DNA of 22,357 nucleotides from a virus: positions 1 through 22,357 of IMG/VR virus record IMGVR_UViG_3300009183_006933, one strand, 5' to 3'. The position numbers and the translations under genes are program-made. The notes beneath the pieces are model-generated. The model was not told the origin of the DNA and did not search any database. It saw only the letters and a program-made list of their open reading frames with translations. Below are positions 8,119 to 16,986 of the stretch, in pieces (within the stretch, counting starts at the first letter, position 1; the number at the start of each line of letters is the position of its first letter).

Positions 8119-11100
8119 TTAGTAAGTTATTACTATTGATAATTCTAATGCTTGGATGTGGAAGTTATATTTTGGTATGTTTCCTAATGCTTTTTTAGCA
8201 GACAAGTGAGCGAAAGCCAAATTCTTTGGATCATTAAACTTCCAAAATTGTTGATTAACAAGTGGAGTCGTTATAGCTGATCCTGCGCTATAAGAATTAG
8301 CATAAGTATAGTAATTTTTAGGGATTAAATTATTTAAACTAATTGCTATGTTATTAGAAACCCCTTGTTTTATTTGAGTGGTGTTTACTTGTGCGCTTGT
8401 GAGTAGATCTTCACCATTATAGCACCAAACTTTAATCGTCTTTGTTTGAGTTGGCAGATCTGGAATTTGTATTGCTATTGATAGACTGCCTATATTTGCT
8501 AGCACTGGAACTCCAGCATAGTATAGATCATTGAGGTTAGAGATAGCAAATTGATTATTAATACTAGCCCCATCTAAAGAGTAAACTGTGACTGCTTGAG
8601 AAGAACTAGACAAAGAAACAGAAACGTTCTTTGGCGAGATGCCTATATCTTTGCCATTGTCTTCTGGAGTAATGTTGATTACGTTAAATGGAGAAGAGAA
8701 TATTCCGTTATTAATTAGCGCATTAAATATAGTCTTAGAGTTCGCTTCAGTATTTGAAGTGGTAGAATTTACAAGAACGCTGTTGTCTAATGCGAAGTTT
8801 AGATTTTGGTCATTTACGTCTTTCTTTAGTTCTCCAGACAAATCGCTTAGTCTAATAATAGAAATATCAAAAAGCTCTTCGCCATCTTTTCCAAAAGAAC
8901 TGTCTGCAATTGCGCTTCTGATTTGGAATATATTTGATACAGCGCCTTCAGGAGATGCCCCTTCCAATAGTTTTGTTTGAGAGGCGGAATAGGGGCCAGT
9001 ATTTTCTACTAATGCTCTGGTAAATATTTTGTTGCCATTTAAAGGATAAGCTCTCTTGCTTTGAGGTATATTAGGGGAGATAGAGGAAGCCGTAGCAATA
9101 TTCCCTCTATTCTGCAAAGAGAGTTTGTAATAAGCATTACTACCATTTGGATCTGTAGAAAGGATAGTATTATCTTGAGTGGCTGTTAAGTTGGTATTTA
9201 AAGTAGGCTTATAAACCACACTCTTTCTGCTAATAGTATAGTTAGGGAATACAGACGATGCAGCAACAGAGGCATCGAAAATATTTTCTATCATCATCGT
9301 TTGATTCAAAGTGAAGTGAAGGTACTTGCCGTCAGCCTCTCTTATTATATTCTCTAAAGAAGCAGTATAAGTTGGGTCAACAGCTTTCTTTATTCCAATT
9401 GGGCTGCTGATTTGAGGATAAATTTTACCAATACTGTCGCCTTTATCAATAAATAAAGAAGTATAGTCTAGGATACTTCTTGTCGTTCCATCTTCTGAAG
9501 AGTTCGCCCATGCAGACATTAAAGAATCTTGTGCTATTAAATAAGCTTTATAAGCAGTTGAATCAAATGGCTTTCCATTAGTATCAGTGTTTGAGTTAAA
9601 TGAAAATACAAGTTGACTATTTGGTACTGATATAAAATGAGAATCTATAATTTCATTTCCTGAAGCGTCTTTAATTCCAAATGGATAAGTATCTTTATAT
9701 ATTACGGTATTAACTCCAAATTGGAAGTTCTGAGAAATAGGAACCAGCAGCAAATAGAATTGATTAACGAAAGAATCTGCGAAGCTTTGATTAATTACAA
9801 TGTTTAAATAATTTGAAGCGTTTAAAGTAGTTATTGAGAAAGAGTTGCTTTTATTTGTTAAGATTGCATCCAAAGAAGATTTTAAATCTGAATCTTGATT
9901 GTCATATGTGAATAGCAAAAATCCATTTTCGTTTTTAAAATCATTTGATGTAGAATATAATCTTCCTCCTACAAAGCTAGACTTGTCTATAGCAATAGAA
10001 AAGTCTCTGTATTTTGCTCTGCTAGTGCTAGTCAGATAGGTATATATATTATTTGTTGGAATGATATTATCATCACTGAATATGTAGCTAAACGGATCTG
10101 AAGAGGCTTGATACTTTAATAGGCTAGCCATGAAAGAGGCTTTTGTTGTGACTTTTTCAGGAATCATTCTCAGTCTATATGGATAAGTGGCATTATTAAA
10201 TTTTGTCGAATCAGAGATGAAGTCCAAAGGAATGTTGATTGCCAAAGAACTTGCTGGTCTAAGAGTTTTAGCATCTGTTGGTGTTGACGAAGCAAAATAC
10301 ATGTTCCTGTTTTGAAGGACGGGTGAATTAAAAGCGTAACTGACGCTATTTAAAGAAACATTTTTTGGATTAACATCTTTATATGTGATTGGTATACCAG
10401 CCGGGAAAGAGGTTATGTTGGTATCAGTACTATCTTTGCCTTCTGTATAAGACAATGGAGATTCATTGTTAATGTTTACTCCATATACTCTTATGGCTCC
10501 ATTAGTAAGGGGCTTGTTTATTGAAGCGCTTATATATGATTCATAAAGATTAATAGGGACAAACACAGATCCGTTGTTTGTATTTGGATTAAAATCAGAA
10601 CGATAATCATTACTAGAAAAGACTTTAAATCCTATTGTACTAGTCTTAATTGATGAATCATAATATATACCCAAGTCAATGTTGCCTCCGTTTAAGGTAA
10701 ATAAAACATTTGATGGAGAAGAAGCTTCGCTCGCGGGAGGCTTTGGAGGTGTGATATTTAATCCAGATTCTATTTGAGCATACTTTAAGTTGTATACTTG
10801 AGAACCTAATACTGTGTAATTAGTCCCTTCGGTAGACTCTTGAATTCTAAAGATTCTGTAAAAGTCATAATCGCTGTCTGTAGAACCGTCAAGATTGCCA
10901 GAATTTTCCAAAGCCCAAGTTATTGACTTTGGAGAAAGCCCAGAAGCTCCAGTGAAATAACCTAATCCAGTTACATTTAATCCAGCGGCCATCGTAGAAG
11001 TCGCCCCCGTGACTCTAATGGAATCATAATTTTGACCAGTGATCAAGTTCCCGCTATTAATAATAAATGAATTAGTTAAGGGTTTTCTATATTCATTATA

Positions 11101-14100
11101 GTCATTACTTGTGGCGACGGCCCCATTGATGCTAGGGTCTAGATTATATTTAGGAGAAAGGATAGTTAATTTATAGTTTTGACCTCCAGAGAAATTGAAA
11201 TCGAGCTTCCGATCTAAAGTCAATGTCCCAGTAGTGGTATTTACATCTCCAGAAATGTCAATATAATTTAAGCGCCCACCTACTGTTTTATATTTCTTGT
11301 TATAGTCATGGACTTTAATTACGTCTCCGGGTTTTAGGTAAATACATTCTGGGCCAGCTTCAAAAGATACAGTTTCTGTTTCGTTATACTCTGAAGCAAG
11401 TAGCCATCTACCAAGTCTTTGAGCTTGTCCTCTGCTTGTACATCCAAACGCTGTCAACTCGCTTTCTCTAAAACCAAATTTTCTAACTGCTTCCACATTT
11501 TCTACATATTCTACTGCTGGTTTATAAAGGTTATTCTTATCAATATAACGGACATAAACAGCAGAGTTTCTATCCTTTAAAGAAGTAGACTCGTAATTAA
11601 AGTTACCATCTATTACATTAGAATTCGTGAACGAATAAACAGGAGTCTCTTCTGGCATGTCGTTTATTGAAAAAATAAATCCATTTGAGTAATAGAACAT
11701 ACCTCTAAATATTGAAGCCATATCAGCCAATACTTTAAGAGCATCTTCTTGAGTTTGGATATAAAGGTTACAAGAGAATCTAGGTTCTACGCCGCCAAAG
11801 CCGTCGCTAACTAGTTCGTCGCAATATTTAGCAATTTGATACAAAGACCATTTATCTACGTCGCTTTCAGAAACATAGTTCCCTGCCCCATATCTCTTAT
11901 TAGTTAAGAGATCATAGAAACACCAAGCTGGATTGTCTGTCCATTCTTTGCTGGCTTTAAAAGTGCCATCCCAATAATCAGAGGAAGATGCATAAGATTG
12001 AACTACAGTAGGAACATAAGTAGTTGTTTTCCTTGGAAGGCCTTCCGCGAGTAAAGTTCTTGAATAAGCTTTAGAAAGAGAAACTCTATCAAATTCAATT
12101 TGATTAACTCTAATAGAGTCAGCAAATCCAATAAATTTTCCTCCAAAAGTGCTGGCGCTTTTATCTGTAAAGATTTCTATTTGAGAGTTATTATTGATAA
12201 AATAGGCAGGAATGAATGGCCCAGTTTTAGTATTCGTTTTGTTAAAAGCGTCAAAAATTTGGGCACCTTGTAAAGGAAGTAAAACATTAGTTTGACTTGA
12301 AGATAAACTTACAGAGATGGAAGACGCATCAAAAGTTTTGTCTATATTTAGATTATTGTAAGTATTTAAAGCTTCTTGAGATAATTTTTCAACCGTTTGT
12401 CTTTCAAAAAGTACGCTCGCTTGATCTCCTTGATTAGCGTCTGTAGTCGCTTCAAATGGTCTCCAATCATATCCTGCACAAAGAGTTTGATAATAAGGGT
12501 AATTTGCTATATTTACATTGCACTGTATCTGTTTTTCTAAATCTAAAAGAACGTCTATCTCTGCGTTTAATATATCTGGGAAATAGTCTTTTGCAAGTTG
12601 TCGATTACCATAAACGACAGCGTTGTTAGGTTGATTAAAAGTGAATGCAATATATTTCTGGCAGTTCTTTGGAAGATTAGATATTTCTGTATAGTCAGTA
12701 TCTTCTCTAAATGAAACTCCTTGGACCATTGAGGTCCACTGATTTATGGTTAACCCTAATTCTCTTGCTAAAGCTGCATCGTCTACGTTAACGGCTTTTC
12801 TTAAAGTAGCGAAGTAAGTGTCAATCCAAGTCATATCGCTGGCATTAATATTGCTAATTTTGCTTGCGTTTGGTTTAAATAATAGAGTTGGTTTTACTAT
12901 TTTTGGTAATACATATAAACTGACTCTTGTGAATTTGCCTTTAAGTATTGTAGTTGAATATTTCGACGTATCTAAGGTTTTTGTTATAGTATAATTTTTG
13001 GTTTCATTACTAGAAATAATATTTAAAATTAAACTAGTATTATCGCCATCTAATTTTATACTAAGATTAAACTGACTATCTCTATGCATTAAAGAATATG
13101 TTCCATTTGTAATAGCTGGGTCTAGTTTTAAATAGAAATCACAATAAAAACTACAAAATCCTTGCTCTTTTAAAGTAAAGTTTTGTTGAAAATTCCAATT
13201 TTTCCAATATCTTTGAGGTATCAAGTCGAATTCATAATAATTCGCTGGAGTAAGCGTAGAGATGGTGTAAGGCTTGCTCCTCTGTCCGTTAGCACAGATA
13301 GTTTTCAAAGGCATCTTCAAATAAGTACTGGCTCCAACACTAAGAACATTTGTGTTATAAGCGCCAGTGGTCGTGGCGTAAGTTAAACTGTTTCTAGTTA
13401 CGTTCCATTTATTATTAAGCCAGTTTCTAACTTTAATAGAGTCAGTCTTAGAGAGCGCTTTTTTATAAATTAACACTTCAAAAACAGTGCATTTACTTTT
13501 CTCTGATGTCCAGTTCACTGCAAGCCCTTGCGGCGCGACAATGGTATTTGTTGCTTTTATATAATAAACGCTATTTTGCCAAAACAAATTTACATCTTTT
13601 GCACTGCTGACACTTGCTCCTATAATATATGTATTTGAATCATTAGTCGTCCCTCCCCAATAATTAGAACGGTTAAATTGACCAAAATTTCCCGGTAAAA
13701 CGCCATATACCCCATCACCGATAAGGAAAGTATTATTATGACCATTCCATTGTCCCAATGCCCAGTTATTAGGGTTTGAATACGAAGATAAAATTCTTTG
13801 TCTTTCTGAAACAGTAGTAACTGTACTGTCCCATTTTGCTACAATAAATACAGTATAGTTTCCGTTTGCATCACAAAACGCAGTTGGAGCTTCTGCGTCG
13901 ATAAATTTTACATATTGACTAGTGGTAAATGATATTCCATAGCTGTTTCCGTTTGGACTTGTCTCGGAAGACCCGCTTCCTTTTGTCGGCTTACCTGCTG
14001 CACCAACTGGAGAAGCATATGTTCCATTGCCTAAAACGCATTTTACAGGTGATCCAGCGACACTGTTATTCCAAGTAGCTACGGTTCCTGCTGTAGCCGT

Positions 14101-15504
14101 AGCTACATTTGCGTCAAATTGGGCATATAACCCATCTGTAATTGGAGGAGTTGTGTCTGTCGTGTTCGCATAGGAATTATCTTCTCCTATAAAATAATTA
14201 GGATCAATAGTCTTATCAGTCTTAGAGTATGCGTTAGTAGTAGTAATTGTGCGAGTTGCGCTTTCTCCATATGTTTTTGTTAAGGGATCATAATTAGAAG
14301 GAACTTTAACTTTTAATAATTTTACATCATAAGTCCTTTCTGGAATTTTGGAAAAATAAGCTGCATTAAATTTAGAAGTAACAGTCGCTGAATTTGTATA
14401 CCTAAACGAAGAAGAATAAATTTCAGTAATACTTTCTAGAGAAACGAAAGAACTTCTTGAAGAATAAGTATCTTCTGGAGTAACTTTTAATACAGAGATA
14501 TCCCAACCTATCCAATTTTCATTTACATTCAATGCGGCAAAAACTTTAGACATGTCAAAGACAATTTGTTTAGAATATCCTTGAGTGACTTTACCTTTAG
14601 ATTCTATTTCTATTACTTGAGGGGCTGCGTCTAAAGCGATAGAAAGATCTTTAGTGTCAGGAACAGATTTAGCGGCAGAGGAAACTATATCAAGGACAGC
14701 AGCATTTGGATTATAACCTTCTTTATAAACTGCACTAATTTTTACTCTTATTTTAAATTTATAATAAAGAACAGATCCAACGCCACCTTTTATGCTAGTT
14801 GCATCATTTTGCAATTGTCTGTCTGTCGTACTTAACCCGAAAGATGAATCGCTTACACTAGCGCTATCAACACCCTCTATTGTTAAAGTTTTATTTGCAA
14901 CAGGAGCTAGGTCTTGATATTTTAAAGTAACATAAAGAGAAGATATTCTAAAATTTAAAGATATCTTTTTGCATTCTTTATTCGATATACGGTAAGATCT
15001 TTGATAGTCAGCGACTTCATCTTGAGTTGCGGCTAGAGTATTTGGCCCTCTCAATCTTTCTCCGATTGAGCGAATGTAAGAAACATTGTCAAATGATCCA
15101 TTTACAGAAGTTCCATTTGGACCTCCATTTGTAACATTTACATTTATTTGTTGAAAATTATATCTATCTTGACTATCTAAGATAGGAGTTTGATTCCATT
15201 GAATGGATTTCAAATAGTTTACTTGCGAAGTCTCTCCCACTGTTATAGGGTATTCATTATAAGTTACTTTACCATATCCCAAGTTACCAATATTTCCACT
15301 AAAAACATATTGTCCATTTACTAATCCATCAATTGGCCCTTCAGAAAGAAGATCTTTTACTTTTCCAAATTGATAAACATTATAATTAGTTCCATTATAA
15401 ATAAATCCTTCTGGATCTTCATATGCCGCAGTCGGTTGTGCTGCTTGTGAGCCTCCTCCGCCGCCAAAACCTTTTATGTATTTAAAATTGTCAAGATTGT
15501 TCAT
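8119..15504 (-). CDS. J: Lambda J-like tail tip / host specificity protein with large insertion (2461 aa)
   Basis: J forms the distal tail tip and contacts the receptor. Residues 49-64 (VKDLLSEGPIDGLVNG) match the start of lambda J. Residues 355-413 (ITEI, PERTYDV, VPSNYDPLTKTYG) match the segment before lambda's WDGTFK. The match resumes at 1177 (YWDGTFK) and runs through DNPAWCFYDLLTNKRYG, VDKWSLYQIAKYCDE, DGFGGVEPRFSCNLY, LKDRNSAV, AFGCTSRGQAQRLG, PGDVI and TLTLDRKL (about 1434). The roughly 760 residues between are an insertion (separate entry). FN3-like sequence ends near 1687 with RVYGVNINNESPLSY. The last 770 residues are beta-rich, Ser/Asn-rich and unrecognised, and are the likely receptor-binding region. 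Lambda J is about 1130 residues, so this is more than twice as long. The start is 2 nt after the I stop, with an A/T leader and no Shine-Dalgarno site. Confidence 0.95.
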   Translation of the reverse strand: MNNLDNFKYIKGFGGGGGSQAAQPTAAYEDPEGFIYNGTNYNVYQFGKVKDLLSEGPIDGLVNGQYVFSGNIGNLGYGKVTYNEYPITVGETSQVNYLKSIQWNQTPILDSQDRYNFQQINVNVTNGGPNGTSVNGSFDNVSYIRSIGERLRGPNTLAATQDEVADYQRSYRISNKECKKISLNFRISSLYVTLKYQDLAPVANKTLTIEGVDSASVSDSSFGLSTTDRQLQNDATSIKGGVGSVLYYKFKIRVKISAVYKEGYNPNAAVLDIVSSAAKSVPDTKDLSIALDAAPQVIEIESKGKVTQGYSKQIVFDMSKVFAALNVNENWIGWDISVLKVTPEDTYSSRSSFVSLESITEIYSSSFRYTNSATVTSKFNAAYFSKIPERTYDVKLLKVKVPSNYDPLTKTYGESATRTITTTNAYSKTDKTIDPNYFIGEDNSYANTTDTTPPITDGLYAQFDANVATATAGTVATWNNSVAGSPVKCVLGNGTYASPVGAAGKPTKGSGSSETSPNGNSYGISFTTSQYVKFIDAEAPTAFCDANGNYTVFIVAKWDSTVTTVSERQRILSSYSNPNNWALGQWNGHNNTFLIGDGVYGVLPGNFGQFNRSNYWGGTTNDSNTYIIGASVSSAKDVNLFWQNSVYYIKATNTIVAPQGLAVNWTSEKSKCTVFEVLIYKKALSKTDSIKVRNWLNNKWNVTRNSLTYATTTGAYNTNVLSVGASTYLKMPLKTICANGQRSKPYTISTLTPANYYEFDLIPQRYWKNWNFQQNFTLKEQGFCSFYCDFYLKLDPAITNGTYSLMHRDSQFNLSIKLDGDNTSLILNIISSNETKNYTITKTLDTSKYSTTILKGKFTRVSLYVLPKIVKPTLLFKPNASKISNINASDMTWIDTYFATLRKAVNVDDAALARELGLTINQWTSMVQGVSFREDTDYTEISNLPKNCQKYIAFTFNQPNNAVVYGNRQLAKDYFPDILNAEIDVLLDLEKQIQCNVNIANYPYYQTLCAGYDWRPFEATTDANQGDQASVLFERQTVEKLSQEALNTYNNLNIDKTFDASSISVSLSSSQTNVLLPLQGAQIFDAFNKTNTKTGPFIPAYFINNNSQIEIFTDKSASTFGGKFIGFADSIRVNQIEFDRVSLSKAYSRTLLAEGLPRKTTTYVPTVVQSYASSSDYWDGTFKASKEWTDNPAWCFYDLLTNKRYGAGNYVSESDVDKWSLYQIAKYCDELVSDGFGGVEPRFSCNLYIQTQEDALKVLADMASIFRGMFYYSNGFIFSINDMPEETPVYSFTNSNVIDGNFNYESTSLKDRNSAVYVRYIDKNNLYKPAVEYVENVEAVRKFGFRESELTAFGCTSRGQAQRLGRWLLASEYNETETVSFEAGPECIYLKPGDVIKVHDYNKKYKTVGGRLNYIDISGDVNTTTGTLTLDRKLDFNFSGGQNYKLTILSPKYNLDPSINGAVATSNDYNEYRKPLTNSFIINSGNLITGQNYDSIRVTGATSTMAAGLNVTGLGYFTGASGLSPKSITWALENSGNLDGSTDSDYDFYRIFRIQESTEGTNYTVLGSQVYNLKYAQIESGLNITPPKPPASEASSPSNVLFTLNGGNIDLGIYYDSSIKTSTIGFKVFSSNDYRSDFNPNTNNGSVFVPINLYESYISASINKPLTNGAIRVYGVNINNESPLSYTEGKDSTDTNITSFPAGIPITYKDVNPKNVSLNSVSYAFNSPVLQNRNMYFASSTPTDAKTLRPASSLAINIPLDFISDSTKFNNATYPYRLRMIPEKVTTKASFMASLLKYQASSDPFSYIFSDDNIIPTNNIYTYLTSTSRAKYRDFSIAIDKSSFVGGRLYSTSNDFKNENGFLLFTYDNQDSDLKSSLDAILTNKSNSFSITTLNASNYLNIVINQSFADSFVNQFYLLLVPISQNFQFGVNTVIYKDTYPFGIKDASGNEIIDSHFISVPNSQLVFSFNSNTDTNGKPFDSTAYKAYLIAQDSLMSAWANSSEDGTTRSILDYTSLFIDKGDSIGKIYPQISSPIGIKKAVDPTYTASLENIIREADGKYLHFTLNQTMMIENIFDASVAASSVFPNYTISRKSVVYKPTLNTNLTATQDNTILSTDPNGSNAYYKLSLQNRGNIATASSISPNIPQSKRAYPLNGNKIFTRALVENTGPYSASQTKLLEGASPEGAVSNIFQIRSAIADSSFGKDGEELFDISIIRLSDLSGELKKDVNDQNLNFALDNSVLVNSTTSNTEANSKTIFNALINNGIFSSPFNVINITPEDNGKDIGISPKNVSVSLSSSSQAVTVYSLDGASINNQFAISNLNDLYYAGVPVLANIGSLSIAIQIPDLPTQTKTIKVWCYNGEDLLTSAQVNTTQIKQGVSNNIAISLNNLIPKNYYTYANSYSAGSAITTPLVNQQFWKFNDPKNLAFAHLSAKKALGNIPKYNFHIQALELSIVITY
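11983..14265 (-). other. About 760-residue insertion in J with LamG-like lectin domain
   Basis: The insertion covers J residues about 414-1174. Residues about 457-702 look like a concanavalin A/LamG-type jelly roll: DGLYAQFDANVA, then TVATWNNSV, YTVFIVAKWD, a central WALGQWNG and, at the end, EVLIYKKALS followed by VRNWLNNKW. That ending is typical of LamG_3-type domains. Residues about 766-870 have strands compatible with a second beta-sandwich, but this is weak. Residues about 890-1000 are helical and include LARELGLTINQW. The rest, up to about 1174, is unrecognised. Confidence 0.75.
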
Positions 15505-15506
15505 TT

Positions 15507-16247
15507 TTATATATTGTTTATTTGACCTTTAACATCTGCTGATGTTGATTTAATATCTAGTTCGACATTGTTCATGGATATCTCAACAGTTTGAGATCCT
15601 ATTTTCATTCTTCCGTATCCAACTGGTACAGGTCCGCCCTCTCCAAGAATGTTAGAAGGTCCGTCAAATAAGTAATTAGGCTTGCCGCCGCCGTTATCTA
15701 TTTTTCTAAAGTCATCAAATTTTGGAGGAGACATCATTAATAAAGTAACACCTGTTACAGCTAAACCAATACCTGCTCCAATTAAAGCGCTAGAAATCAT
15801 TGCAGTAGAAGTGGCTCCAGCAGCGAAAGTGCTTCCCATAAGCGTAAATCCTCCTGCTGCTCCAATTCCTGTTGCAATCAATATAACACCCAACACTAAG
15901 GCTAGTATTCCTTTTGTGCTGCTTCCACCTCCTCCACCGCCAGCGCCTTTGATAATAGGCACAATATCTAAACTCTCTAGTTTATCATTTATCATTACTA
16001 GTTCAGAGTTAAAAATAGATTCTGGCCTTTCTAAAGAAAGGTCTTCTGATGACATCATTTCTCTTTTATTAACGAGAATCTTGTACTCGACGCTTTTCTC
16101 TGCGGCACCAATTAAATACTTTAATAACTTTCCTTTCGACAAGACTTGAATAGCTCGCAGAGCTTCCTTTATGGAGTTTACTTTTAAAGTCCAATTTTCT
16201 CTACCTACATGTTCTGCTATTTCACCGTGTAAAGTTATGTTAGTCAT
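15507..16247 (-). CDS. I: Lambda I-like tail assembly protein
   Basis: This 246-residue protein matches the lambda tail assembly protein I family, needed to build the tail tip. Residues 1-98 form the N-terminal domain, starting ITLHGEIAEHVG with EALRAIQVLSKGK near 28-40, as in the family's ubiquitin-like fold. A run of glycines at 101-108 leads to a long hydrophobic Gly/Ala segment at about 113-172, enough for one or two membrane-spanning or membrane-active helices. The C-terminal motif FDGPSNILGEGGPVPVGYG with MKIGSQTVE (194-222) is a hallmark of this family. The stop is 2 nt before J, and the start overlaps K2 by 8 nt. Only a weak purine-rich site precedes the start. Confidence 0.9.
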   Translation of the reverse strand: MTNITLHGEIAEHVGRENWTLKVNSIKEALRAIQVLSKGKLLKYLIGAAEKSVEYKILVNKREMMSSEDLSLERPESIFNSELVMINDKLESLDIVPIIKGAGGGGGGSSTKGILALVLGVILIATGIGAAGGFTLMGSTFAAGATSTAMISSALIGAGIGLAVTGVTLLMMSPPKFDDFRKIDNGGGKPNYLFDGPSNILGEGGPVPVGYGRMKIGSQTVEISMNNVELDIKSTSADVKGQINNI

Positions 16248-16986
16248 AGAGGCTGTTTCTCATTATGTAAATTACCCATTTTTTATAGCCATTAGAAAGT
16301 CTTTCGGTGATAGAAGTGCTATTACCGGGATGGTGCAAAATCATATCTTTACCCAAATAAACCGCACAATGAATAGGAAAATTGAATTTCTCTGTTCTCA
16401 TTATCAGAACATCGTTTTTCTTTAAGTCGTAAACCTGCCTGAAACCATTGTACTCAAAGTATTTTTTAAGATAATCGTCTTTATCTTTTAAAGATTCTGC
16501 TTCATTAATGAATCTTTTACTCGCCATTTTATTATACTCTTCTTCAGAAACGTTATTTTTAAGAATTTCTAGTTCTGAACATAGATGAATATTCAAATCA
16601 TGACAGTAATAATCTTTTACTAGCCACAAGCAGTCAGCAAACCCCAAAAGGAAAGGTCTTCCTGTGTACTGAATTTTGTAACTATTTGGGTTATAAATAT
16701 AGAAAGATCCGCTTTGTTTATTGTAAACAACACAGGTTAAACCAAGTCTTTCCGAAACAATCTTGTCTGCTTCTGAAATAGCATCAAAATCAATATGAGA
16801 ATGATAATATGCAATAATGTCAGACTGACCATTCAAGTCCATCATAAACTCAGTAGCAGAATTAATTAGATTTTCTTTTTTTTGAATCGCTAATCCGCCA
16901 TCTGTGCGTACTAAAAATCCACACACTTCATTATTGGAAGTATTAGCGTGTTCAATGATCTGATTTTTTATTTCTTCTGTTAACAT
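16240..16986 (-). CDS. K: Lambda K-like tail peptidase, second copy (K2; JAB/MPN + NlpC/P60)
   Basis: Two predicted peptidase domains are present, as in lambda K. The N-terminal JAB/MPN metalloprotease domain shows Glu20 and the metal motif YHSHIDFDAISEAD (His62, His64, Ser71, Asp74). The gap from the second His to Asp is nine residues, one fewer than in K1 and in the usual HxHx10D. The C-terminal NlpC/P60 domain (about 110-248) shows catalytic Cys119 in GFADCLWLV, His206 in PIHCAVYLG and a third polar residue, His218, in MILHHP. NlpC/P60 enzymes cut cell wall peptides, so a role in local peptidoglycan opening or tip maturation is likely. A strong Shine-Dalgarno site at 16996-17001 drives it from within K1, and the 7-nt overlap suggests translational coupling. 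It is a paralogue of the gene just upstream. Confidence 0.92.
   Translation of the reverse strand: MLTEEIKNQIIEHANTSNNEVCGFLVRTDGGLAIQKKENLINSATEFMMDLNGQSDIIAYYHSHIDFDAISEADKIVSERLGLTCVVYNKQSGSFYIYNPNSYKIQYTGRPFLLGFADCLWLVKDYYCHDLNIHLCSELEILKNNVSEEEYNKMASKRFINEAESLKDKDDYLKKYFEYNGFRQVYDLKKNDVLIMRTEKFNFPIHCAVYLGKDMILHHPGNSTSITERLSNGYKKWVIYIMRNSLYD

Noticed and set aside
8639-8980. 113-codon open frame on the plus strand opposite J
   Set aside because: It lies wholly inside the J coding region, with no ribosome site or family motif.
15682-16149. 155-codon open frame on the plus strand opposite gene I
   Set aside because: It is antisense to a clear lambda I homologue. Its Pro/Ala-rich translation mirrors the Gly-rich hydrophobic coding strand.
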